From an uncultured Oscillospiraceae bacterium (GTDB lineage Bacteria > Bacillota_A > Clostridia > Oscillospirales > Oscillospiraceae): a stretch of 64,000 nucleotides of DNA. Shown here in pieces: positions 43,932 through 52,400 of this stretch. The stretch is from assembly GCA_910579155.1 (NCBI GenBank), contig CAJTTS010000001.1, positions 154,469 through 218,468 of the forward strand, written 5' to 3'. Position 1 is the stretch's first letter. Every line of letters begins with the position of its first letter. The notes under the pieces were generated by a model, which saw only the letters and a program-made list of their open reading frames with translations, made no database searches and had not been told where the DNA came from. Made by a program: the position numbers and the translations under genes.

Positions 43932-44858
43932 ATGGCTGATTTTCAAGGCGTTAAAATGTCTCCTGATATGTTTGAGCATCTGATCGGCGCTTCTACCGGC
44001 ATCCGCAACATGGATTACACCTGGCGCGACATTGCGTTGTATAATCTGAGCATCGGCTGCAAACGGGAAGACTCCCCCTACTTTTTCGAGCGGGATGTCC
44101 GAGGGCTGAAAGCGTTTCCCAGCTTTGCGGTGATTCCGTACCTCAACAATGTGACCATGCGCATCATCACCCCGGAGCCGGACGGGACCAATGAGATCTA
44201 CCGTGACCACCTAAAAAGTCTCCTGGGGACCATGCCAAACGGTCTGCATATGGCCATGGAGATGCATTTCGACGTCCCCCTGGACCCCTATGGCGGCACC
44301 TTTGTGGTAAAGGACCACCTGAACAACATCCTGGATCGGGGCGAGGGCAAGGGCACGGTAGCCGACTGCGGCATGGACGTGTGGGACCAGGCGGGGCGGC
44401 ACATTGCGGAGCTGCACAGTTATCACCTGAGCAAGGCTTTCGGCGGTTTTGGCGGTCCGGAGTTCAAGGCTCCCAAGGTAGTCTATCCCGACCGGCCACC
44501 CGATGTGGAAAAGACAGAATACATGATTCCCGAGATTGCCGCGTTCTATCGCCTGGTCGGCGATACCTACCGGGTCCATGTGGATTTTGAGTACGCCAAA
44601 AGCTGCGGCTACCCTGCCCCCTTCAATATGGGTATGTGTACCTATGGGTACGGAGTGCGAATGATTGCCCATGAACTGATCCCCTATGAACCGGAACGCA
44701 TCACCTACCTGTATGCACAGGTACGCAGCCTGTGCTTCCCCGGGCAGAACGTCACTGCCCAGGCGTGGCAGGCAGAGCCTGGCGTTATGTACTGGAAGCT
44801 GCTGAACCAGGAGGGCAACGTGCTGATTGGCAACGGCATTATGAAATATAAAATCTGA
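43932..44858 (+). CDS. MaoC-family hydratase, second copy, altered active-site motif
   Basis: 308 residues, a double hot-dog protein related to the hydratase at 41652 (both have a YxWRDxALYxLxxG opening). The C-terminal motif reads GDTYRVHVDFEYAKSCG: the catalytic Asp and His are kept, but the Asn between them is Tyr, so substrate geometry or activity may differ. AAAGGAG precedes the ATG. Two unequal MaoC proteins in one operon could form a heteromer, as known for some steroid side-chain hydratases, or act on successive intermediates. Confidence 0.85.
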   Translation: MADFQGVKMSPDMFEHLIGASTGIRNMDYTWRDIALYNLSIGCKREDSPYFFERDVRGLKAFPSFAVIPYLNNVTMRIITPEPDGTNEIYRDHLKSLLGTMPNGLHMAMEMHFDVPLDPYGGTFVVKDHLNNILDRGEGKGTVADCGMDVWDQAGRHIAELHSYHLSKAFGGFGGPEFKAPKVVYPDRPPDVEKTEYMIPEIAAFYRLVGDTYRVHVDFEYAKSCGYPAPFNMGMCTYGYGVRMIAHELIPYEPERITYLYAQVRSLCFPGQNVTAQAWQAEPGVMYWKLLNQEGNVLIGNGIMKYKI

Positions 44859-44885
44859 CACAGATGAGAAAAGGAGGAATCCGGC

Positions 44886-45854
44886 ATGGCATTCCCAAAT
44901 CTATCCGGCTATTTCGTCATCCGGTGCGGCTCCCGGCTCGCTCCAGACGCCCGCGAGTTTTTGGTGCCCACCGGTCCCCGCACCAAGGAATACCTTGCGC
45001 AATACAACCGGGAGTGCGAGGAGTGGATTGAAAAGCTGACCCAGGATGACCCGCACCCCGATGTCAAGCGCTTCACCATGGAGTACAAAAATGGAGATTA
45101 CATTGGCCGCGCTTTGGTCTACCGTCCCAATACGGACGAGAAGGACCTCCCCATGGTGATGTACACCCATGGTGGATCCTTTGCCTTCTGGACGCCCGAG
45201 TACAAGGACGTGTTTTGCTCCAACATTGCCCACCAGGGTAACTGCGTAGTGGTAAACCTTGACTTCCGCCAGAACCTGGACGGCGTGCTCATCCCCGATA
45301 TGTTCGAGGACGCCTATGAGGGAATGCTCGAGGCCGCACGGCAGGCGGAGCGTTTCGGCGCCGACCCCACACGGGTGGCGACCATGGGCGACTCCGCAGG
45401 CGGTCAGATGGCGCTGGGTATTCCACTGATGTTCCGGGACCGCGGCACCTTGAAAATCTCTCACCGCGTCATTTTTGCCGGCGGCATCGGGTTTGACCCC
45501 AACGACCCCAGCAACGGCAACGTGAACGCCTCGAAAACCGACCTGATGGGGGCCCAGAATGTAATGAAGCGGGGCTTTGAGAAAATGGAGGACTGCACCA
45601 ATATCTACTGGTCCCCCATCTACGATTCTCAGATGGAGAACTCTCCGTCCACCACGTTTATTGTAGGCACCGCTGACTATATGTGGCGTGAGCAGTCCAT
45701 TTACGCCCGGAAACTCATTGAGGCCGGGGTAGAGGCGGAGGTTTGCCTGTACCCTGATATGCCCCACGACTTTTACGGAGGCGGCAGTGAGGCGGCCCGG
45801 GATGCCTGGGTCTACGCAGGCGAGCGCATCCGCAAATATTTGGGAAAGAGATAG
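44886..45854 (+). CDS. HSL-family alpha/beta hydrolase (esterase)
   Basis: 322 residues. The oxyanion motif is YTHGGSFAFWTPE (HGG), the nucleophile is in TMGDSAGGQMALG (GDSAGG), the acid is in FIVGTADYMW and the His in MPHDFYGG, so the triad is complete. Hormone-sensitive-lipase family enzymes cleave short or bulky esters. AGGAGG lies upstream. In this operon it may release the acid from an ester before CoA transfer, or cleave a thioester or lactone. Confidence 0.88.
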   Translation: MAFPNLSGYFVIRCGSRLAPDAREFLVPTGPRTKEYLAQYNRECEEWIEKLTQDDPHPDVKRFTMEYKNGDYIGRALVYRPNTDEKDLPMVMYTHGGSFAFWTPEYKDVFCSNIAHQGNCVVVNLDFRQNLDGVLIPDMFEDAYEGMLEAARQAERFGADPTRVATMGDSAGGQMALGIPLMFRDRGTLKISHRVIFAGGIGFDPNDPSNGNVNASKTDLMGAQNVMKRGFEKMEDCTNIYWSPIYDSQMENSPSTTFIVGTADYMWREQSIYARKLIEAGVEAEVCLYPDMPHDFYGGGSEAARDAWVYAGERIRKYLGKR

Positions 45855-45920
45855 TGCCCCGCCTAAAATCAACATTTTGATTCGCGCCAGACAAAAAAGA
45901 AAAGGGAAAGGAGCCTATTT

Positions 45921-47131
45921 ATGAATCAAAAAGAGGTTTCCAAGGGAAAATTAATCAGCGTCGTCATCGGCTGCTTCATGCTGATGGTGAGTTCCTCCGT
46001 GGTGTCCAACTCTCAGGGCTATTTTCTGACTCCTGTGCGTGAGTTTCTAGGCTGTACTGCCGCCCAGTTCTCACTGTACTACAGCTTTGTCCAAATCTGT
46101 ACCGTCATCACCTCTCTGTGCATTGGCATCATCATGGCCAAGGTGCCCCGCCGGATTATGCTGGGCGTGGGCGCCATCGGAACGGCGCCGGCTTTGTCAT
46201 CCTGTCGCAGACCCAGGCGCTGTGGATGGTATATGCAGGCGCCATCTGTGTTGGTTTCTTCCAAGCTTTGATCGTGGTCCCTGTGGTCCAGATTTTGAAC
46301 TCCTGGATGCCCGGCGGAAGCGGTGTGGCCATGGGCTTTGTGATGTCCGCCACCGGCTTTGGCGGTATCATCATGGCTCAGGTCATGCCCCGGCTGGTCG
46401 AGCACATCGATTGGCGCACCGGTTATCTGTTCTGTGCAGTCATGTTTATTGTATGCACCGCCATTGGTATCATCCTGGCCGGAGAGAAATCTCCCTATGA
46501 GCTGGCCCAGGCGGCGAAGCCCAAAAAGAAGGGCGGCTTTGCTTTGGTGGCAAAGGACCCCATGTTCTGGGTTTTTATCATCTGCTGCTTTGTTGGCAAC
46601 GGCGCTTCCAATATCGACCAGCATCTGACTCCCATCATGCAGACTATCAGCTTTGACACAGCGATGGTAGCGAATGCCATGACTCTGTTTAATATCAGCC
46701 TGCTGATTTTCAAGATTTCCGAGGGCTGGATGTATCAGAAGGCCTCTGGCAAGCGTTTTGTGCTGATTTATTCCGTCGTGAGCATTTTCGGCTACCTAGC
46801 CCTTCAGCTTGCCGGCCCCGCGTTCTACTTCAGCATCATCATGAAAGCATTTGCCAGTGCCGGTATTACTGTTGTGTTTTCTCTGGTGTGCAACGAGTAT
46901 TTTGGGACCGAGTTCGGCGGCGCGGTCTGGGGCTTTTCCTGGGCCTCCTTCCAGTTCGGTGCGACCGTATTCTCCCCGATTTACGGCGCCTGCCTTGACC
47001 GATTCGGCAACTACAATTACGCAACCTATATCGGCGCCGTATCCATTCTCGTGATTGGCGGGCTGTTCTACTATATGCTTTCCCACAAGCGCCAGGTGGA
47101 GCAGATTGAACAGGCGGAGACACAGGAATAA
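45921..47131 (+). pseudogene. MFS transporter (OFA/BaiG-like), one-base frameshift
   Basis: Twelve-helix MFS carrier of about 403 residues in two frames. Frame one covers the first three helices (ISVVIGCFMLMVSSSVVSNS, IIMAKVPRRIMLGVGAIG). A missing base near 46184 moves reading to the second frame (GAGFVILSQTQALWMVYAG, WMPGGSGVAMGFVMSATGFG, then to the C-terminus). No other damage is seen. It resembles oxalate/formate-antiporter-like carriers used for carboxylate uptake in bile-acid and similar operons; the substrate is inferred only from context. AAAGGAG precedes the ATG. Confidence 0.8.
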
Positions 47132-47180
47132 ACGACTATATTTTCAACTGTCCTGCGACAGCGGAAATCAGGAGGTTCTT

Positions 47181-48368
47181 ATGGTACATTATGTATTAGC
47201 GACTGAGGAGCAAAAGGAATTTGGCAAAGGAGCCCGCCAAATCGTCGATAAAATGCTGAAACCCCGCATTGAGGAGTACGAAACTGCGGACGGCGGCCTT
47301 GGCATTTATCCGCGGGAAGTACATGATCAACTGGCGGCGGCAGGCTACTACGCCGTCACCGTCCCGGAGGAGTACGGCGGACTGGGCATGGATTCCGTGG
47401 CCGAAGCCATCATCCTGGAGCAGCTCGGCGAGGTGGACGGCGGCTTTGCGTTTGCCTTTGCCTCAGCCTATGCCCAGTGGCCGAATATCCTTAAAACCCA
47501 TATGACAGATGAGGAAAAACAGGCATGGATCGACAAGGTGCTGGCAGGCTCCATCGGCTGCTTTGGGCTGACGGAGGCAAACGCGGGTTCCGACCCGGCG
47601 GCCATGCGCACCACCGCCGTCTATGACGAGGCTGCGGATGAGTGGGTCATCAACGGTTCTAAATGCTTTTGCTCCGGCGGCCCCAATGCGGACTATTTCG
47701 TTGTAATGGCGTGGACTGACAAGACTCAGCGCCCCAGCAGAGGCATCACCGCGTTTTTTATTGAGAAGGAGCGGGGTGTGCAGATCAGCAAAAAGGAAAA
47801 CAAAATGGGTCTCCACTTGTCTGAGACCGCTGAGATCATCCTGGAGGATCTGCGTGTCCCGGCCAGCCATGTGATTGGCGAAGTTAACCAGGGCTTCGGC
47901 GCGGCACTGACCACCCTGAAGGCCACTTCCGCCATCTGTAACTGCTGCCCGGTGTTGGGCACGGCCCAGGCCGCATTGGATGAGGCGATTGAGTACGCCA
48001 AGACCCGCCGCCAGTTCGGAAAGCGTATTATCGACCACCAGGGCGTGGGCTTCATGCTGGCGGATATGAGCATGAAGGTGGCCGCCTCCCGGGCCGTGCT
48101 GTACCAGTTCCTTCAGGCGGTGGACCAGAACGCAGACGACCAGAACCTGGCCCTGATGATTAAATGCTATGTCACTGACCGGTGCTTTGAGGTTTGTAAC
48201 GATGCGATTCAGGTTCTGGGCGGCTATGGTTATATGCACGACTATCCGGTGGAACGCTATATGCGCAATGCCCGTATTTTCCAGATTTTTGGCGGCACCA
48301 ACCAAATCAAGCGCAAGAATCTGGCAAAGGCAATTGCGGGCCGCGATCCCCAAGCGATAAAGAAGTAA
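47181..48368 (+). CDS. Acyl-CoA dehydrogenase
   Basis: 395 residues, the usual length. FAD contacts CFGLTEANAGSDPAAM and WVINGSKCFCSGG, substrate region GLHLSETAEIILEDLRVP, YAKTRRQFGKRI, and C-terminal QVLGGYGYMHDYPVERYMRN then IFQIFGGTNQIKR. The C-terminal IYEGT glutamate of MCAD-type enzymes is Gly here (IFGGT), so the catalytic Glu, if any, must come from another helix as in isovaleryl- or long-chain enzymes. Acts on the acyl chain as dehydrogenase or, in anaerobes, as enoyl-CoA reductase. No etfAB genes nearby. AGGAGG 6 bases before the ATG. Confidence 0.9.
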   Translation: MVHYVLATEEQKEFGKGARQIVDKMLKPRIEEYETADGGLGIYPREVHDQLAAAGYYAVTVPEEYGGLGMDSVAEAIILEQLGEVDGGFAFAFASAYAQWPNILKTHMTDEEKQAWIDKVLAGSIGCFGLTEANAGSDPAAMRTTAVYDEAADEWVINGSKCFCSGGPNADYFVVMAWTDKTQRPSRGITAFFIEKERGVQISKKENKMGLHLSETAEIILEDLRVPASHVIGEVNQGFGAALTTLKATSAICNCCPVLGTAQAALDEAIEYAKTRRQFGKRIIDHQGVGFMLADMSMKVAASRAVLYQFLQAVDQNADDQNLALMIKCYVTDRCFEVCNDAIQVLGGYGYMHDYPVERYMRNARIFQIFGGTNQIKRKNLAKAIAGRDPQAIKK

Positions 48369-48462
48369 CGGAACAGTTATACATGGCGGGGAAGGTCATT
48401 TAGCACACGGCTTGGCCGGCCCCGCCACGGTGTATATAACAGCGGGAAAGGAGGGCTGCCTG

Positions 48463-49731
48463 ATGCCCGCATCCAGCACGATTGCGCTTATCATCATGGT
48501 CATCACCATTGTCCTATACGCGACGGAAAAAATCCCGCTGGCAGTCACAGCGCTCCTGTCCATGCTGGCCATGGCATATACCGGATGTATCTCGTATTCT
48601 GAAGCGTTCTCGGGCTTCTCCAATACAGCGACGCTGATGATTGTCGGCGCTGGAATCATCAGCGAGGCGGTATTCACTACTGGACTGGCAGATCGGATTG
48701 GACAGTTCATCATGAGCATGGACCGACTGACGGAAAAGCGATTTGTTCTGGCCGCAGTCGTTATCAGCGCTCTGTTGTCCGCCGTAATCAACGCAATGAT
48801 CGTGATGGCGCTTTTTATGCCGATCATCAGCGCAACTTCTGATAAAACGGAAGGCCGTATTACGCGCAAGAACACTTATTTGCCAATCGCGATTGCGGCC
48901 GTGTTCGGCGGAAATCTTGCCGTGATTGGCTCATCCTCTATGCTGAACGCCTCCGCAATGCTGGGCCAGAGCTATTATGGACGGCCCCTTGATTTTTTCC
49001 AGCCTCTGCCCTTAGCGCTCCCCGGCGTGGCCGTGTGCTTTATTATGTTCGGCTTGACCGGCTGCCGCTTGCAGGAAAAAATCTTTGATTTTCCTGTAAC
49101 AAGGGAAGCTGTTTTGCCAGAAAATAAAAAACCGGAGGAGAGCCCGGTTTGGAAGCAGGTGTTTGTCGTTGTAGATCTGGCGGTATGCATCATCGCCTTT
49201 ATCATGGGTGGGAATTTCGGAGCTGTTGCCCTGACCGGCGGATGCCTGGCCATTGTGAGCGGCTGTATCAAAATGGACGAGGCAATCCGAGGTGTCAACT
49301 GGAATACTGTGCTTATTCTTGTGGGCACCTTGGGTTTTGCCAAAGGTGTGGAATCCAGTGGAGCTGGTCAAGTAATTGCGGATGTCATGTTGGATGTTTG
49401 TGGACCGCTAGGCCGCTCACCTTACGCAATGTGCGTGGTAATGCTGGTCCTGGGCACGGTCATCTCCAATTTTATGTCCAACAACGCAACCGTTGGCATT
49501 CTGGTTCCGGTAGCCCTGTCCCTATGCACCGTTATGGAGATTGATCCGGCAAACTATGTGCTGGCTTGCGCCATTGGTGCCAATCTTTCTGTTATGACGC
49601 CTATCTGCACGGCAACCATCACCATGACGGCAGCTGCAGGCTATCGGTTCAAAGATTATGTCCGATTTGGCGGACTATTCAATGTACTCGCTCTCATTGC
49701 CACAGCTCTGGTGATGCGGCTTTGCTTTTAA
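48463..49731 (+). CDS. SLC13/DASS-type carboxylate permease
   Basis: 422 residues with about 11-12 hydrophobic helices and the repeated SNN-type motifs of the ion-transporter fold: LPIAIAAVFGGNLAVIGSSS in the first half, and VISNFMSNNATVGILVPVAL with GANLSVMTPICTATITM in the second. SLC13-like permeases import di- and tricarboxylates with Na+ or H+. The ATG at 48463 follows AAAGGAGG. Last gene of the CoA operon, likely a second uptake or exchange route for the substrate or product. Confidence 0.85.
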   Translation: MPASSTIALIIMVITIVLYATEKIPLAVTALLSMLAMAYTGCISYSEAFSGFSNTATLMIVGAGIISEAVFTTGLADRIGQFIMSMDRLTEKRFVLAAVVISALLSAVINAMIVMALFMPIISATSDKTEGRITRKNTYLPIAIAAVFGGNLAVIGSSSMLNASAMLGQSYYGRPLDFFQPLPLALPGVAVCFIMFGLTGCRLQEKIFDFPVTREAVLPENKKPEESPVWKQVFVVVDLAVCIIAFIMGGNFGAVALTGGCLAIVSGCIKMDEAIRGVNWNTVLILVGTLGFAKGVESSGAGQVIADVMLDVCGPLGRSPYAMCVVMLVLGTVISNFMSNNATVGILVPVALSLCTVMEIDPANYVLACAIGANLSVMTPICTATITMTAAAGYRFKDYVRFGGLFNVLALIATALVMRLCF

Positions 49732-49734
49732 TTA

Positions 49735-50515
49735 GAAACGGTTATCATTCCAGATTTTGTTTTTGTGGTGCCATGCGCTGTATTGGTCTCAGCTGAATGC
49801 TCAAACAAATAATCTTGGCAAATCTTGATCTGCGTGAAATTAGTCGCGTGCCATGGGCTTTTGAGCGGCAATGGCAATGGGCGGTTGGGAAACCGGCCGC
49901 ACGATCAATGCCTAGAAGTTGCGTCGCTGGCACGGGAGATTTACAACCTGCACTTCTCCCACGTTGAGCATAACGCGGAAAAAAGCGGCTCACCCTCGGC
50001 AGCGTCCTGGCGCTGATCCTTTGGTTTTTCTTTCCCTGATGAGCAGGTCGCGCCGGAGGAGCTCCTTCGGCGCGGCAAGGTGGGGCAAATCCTTTTACAG
50101 ATACGCATTGATGTTGCCGGCCAACTCGGGCACATTACACCTCTTGATAACGCTGCAAAATATTGATAAACGCCTATATCTGCTATCCACCCAGACTAAA
50201 CGGGCCGAATAGACCATTCCTTTTCAAAGTGCATTCAGACAGAGCGTCTATATTGAATTCTTGCAAAGAGCCTTTAATGGACTGAGGTGGAGACGGTGGC
50301 TTCAATCGTTGTCACCGCTCTCGTTTATAACAACCTGTTACTTATTCTGAAAAATGTCATAATAATCGTTTTCAAAATGAGCGTTTCAATCTCTTTTATC
50401 ACTCTAAGCAGCCTAGGCATCAACGTAGCTCTCTACCGGCTCGAAGTACTCAGAGTGCATCAATAAAACTCAAGTATAGAATATTTTTATCGAAAACTTT
50501 CTGCCATATAGTCGG
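49735..50515. other. Region without a recognisable gene
   Basis: Short ORFs only. One plus-strand frame around 49900-50170 (LAREIYNLHFSHVEHNAEKS, a TGA, then QVAPEELLRRGKVGQILLQI) looks like a decayed coding sequence, but no family was recognised. From 50220 to 50510 the sequence is AT-rich and non-coding. Confidence 0.4.
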
Positions 50516-50517
50516 CA

Positions 50518-50553
50518 TGGGCTTGGATAAACAGTTGTCTAAGCCCACTTTTT
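50518..50553 (+). terminator. Terminator-like hairpin
   Basis: GGGCTT and AAGCCC flank an AT-rich loop and are followed by ACTTTTTT. No active gene ends here; it may be the end of the decayed sequence or an IS-associated stem. Confidence 0.45.
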
Positions 50554-50859
50554 TATCAGAAATTATTTCGAGCTTTTCCTTGGGTTTTCAATGCTTTCCT
50601 AATCCTATTTCTGATAAAAATAAATTTTTAATTACACGCGCTCCCATTGTTCTTTTGTCAATTCATACCGTTTCATGTCCTTATTTTTGCACATCTGACT
50701 TCTTTGTGCAATATTTAATTTTCAAACATCAGTTCAACAATCAAGAAAAAATATGGTCTGAGCCCGGTCAAACGGGGTTCATTTTAACCGGGCATACCTA
50801 CCCGAGTTCTGGGATGGCGGTATGCGCGCAGCGTGAATGCCATCTCTCGTCCTGGAAAC

Positions 50860-51660
50860 GCTAAGGTGAAGCCGGGTTCAGGCGGTTTGGCGGTTCTGGA
50901 ACATAAGCTGGAGTTGAGCCAGAACCATGTCCCAATTTCGACGGCGGGCAGTCCGGTGTTCGACAATTTTCTGCTGGCCAGGTAAAGCATCTTGCGCAGG
51001 GAATCATCGTTGGTGAAACAGCTTGTTCCTGGTGATCTGGCGGAACTGGCGGTTCAGGCCCTCAATGATATTGGTGGTGTATATGATTTTCCGGATTTCG
51101 GTGGGATATGAGAAAAAGGTGCTCAAAATGTCCCAATTGTCCTGCCAGCTTTTGACGCAGGAGGGATACTGCTTCCCCCAATTTCCTTTGAATGCCATGA
51201 GATGCTCCAAGGCTTCATCTTCGGTGACGGCGGTGCCCTTCTTTCAAGCAGCTTGATGTCCTTATAGCTCACAAAGCGGTAGAGGAACGGATCTGATGGA
51301 CAAAGCACCGCTGTACCTGACTGTGGGGGTAGACTGCGGCAATGGACTGCCTCCGCCAGTTCTGCCACGCTGTAACTTCTGGCATGATCTTCTCACCGAT
51401 CTTGCTCACCAGTTCCGGCGAGATATCCACATCGTACAGGCTCTTGATCTGCTCCGAGATGTCCCGCTGGCTCATCCCGCAGGCGTACAGCCCCAGAATT
51501 TTCTCCTCCATTCCGTCCGCATTCCGGCTGTACTTACCGATGATCCGCGGCTCGTATTCTCCGTTTCGATCCCGAGGAACCTTCACATCTACTGCTCCAA
51601 GCTGGGTCTTTACCCTTTTTTTCGAGTACCTATTGCGGTAATTCCGGGGCTCTCGTTGAG
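50860..51660 (-). mobile_element. IS256-family transposase remnant
   Basis: Minus-strand pieces in at least three frames of one IS256 mutator-type transposase: YGEYEPRI-type region (QLGAVDVKVPRDRNGEYEPR), LGLYACGMSQRDISEQIKSL, VQRCFVHQIRSS, WDILSTFFSYPTEIRKIIYT, IIEGLNRQFRQITR and DDSLRKMLYLASRK. The N-terminal part is missing at the junction with an IS5-like element at about 51660. Dead. Confidence 0.85.
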
Positions 51661-52372
51661 CCAAGAGAAGGTGCGTTCAACGACCCAACGCCAAGGGAGT
51701 ATTTCCCATTGATGGGGCTTGATTTTCTCTGAAATATCAGCATCCAGGTCAAGCTGCTCTTTCAAATCAGAAACGAATGTGCCCCGGTATCCAGCATCCG
51801 CACAGAACTTTTGGATAGACGGATACCGCTCATACGCTCGTTTAGCGGTAGATATTCCACTTTTTGTGTCATGAACATTGGCAGCATGTACCACAACAGA
51901 CAGCAAACAGCCCAGCACATCCACTACGACGTGCCGCTTTCTGCCTTTCGTTTTTTTCCTCCGTCAATTCCGCGTTCTCCGCTGGCTGCTGCCGTTTTCA
52001 CACTCTGGGAATCAATGATCGCGTAGCTTGGACTCTCCTTGCGTCCGGCATTTGTTCGTGTCTTTTTTACAAGATGCTCCAGTATCTTATCCCACAGTCC
52101 ACTGATCCGGGCGCGGCGATAAAAGCTGTGTACTGTTGAATACGGCGGAAAATCATGGGGCAACTGCCTCCATTTACACCCTGAATCCACCAAATACAGT
52201 ACAGCATCTGTCAATTCCCGTTTGCTCCACGTGCAGTTGCGCATCCCCGTATACAATGGTGCGATTTCTTCCCACTGCTCATCGGTCAAGTCGCTGGGGT
52301 ACGACTCTCTTTCCTTTTCTTCCATGTCTCTATTCTATCACGGACCTATCCTCTTGTGAATACAGATTCTTA
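51656..52372 (-). mobile_element. IS5-family element, 3'-truncated
   Basis: OrfA (52325 down to 51924; YPSDLTDEQWEEIAPLY, VDSGCKWRQLPHDFPPYSTV, SYAIIDSQSVKTAAASGERG with the first Asp) and OrfB in the -1 frame after a run of seven A (VVVDVLGCLLSVVVHAANVH, KFCADAGYRGTF with the second Asp, and WRWVVERTFSWLN with the Glu). The C-terminal 40 residues and the inner IS end are missing where the IS256 remnant begins at about 51656. The outer end near 52372 contains CTTGTGAATACAGA. Different subgroup from the intact IS at 35 kb. Confidence 0.8.
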
Positions 52373-52400
52373 AACGCCTGCCGCTTCAATGGTGTTCCCC

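Noticed and set aside
43026..44210. 394-codon minus-strand open frame opposite the CoA-transferase/MaoC genes
   Set aside because: Antisense shadow spanning two real genes; no family features.
39607..48368. Assignment of the CoA cluster as a bile-acid bai operon
   Set aside because: BaiB ligase, BaiCD/BaiH flavoenzymes, BaiE dehydratase and BaiA are absent; only CaiB/BaiF-type transferases and an MFS carrier are shared.
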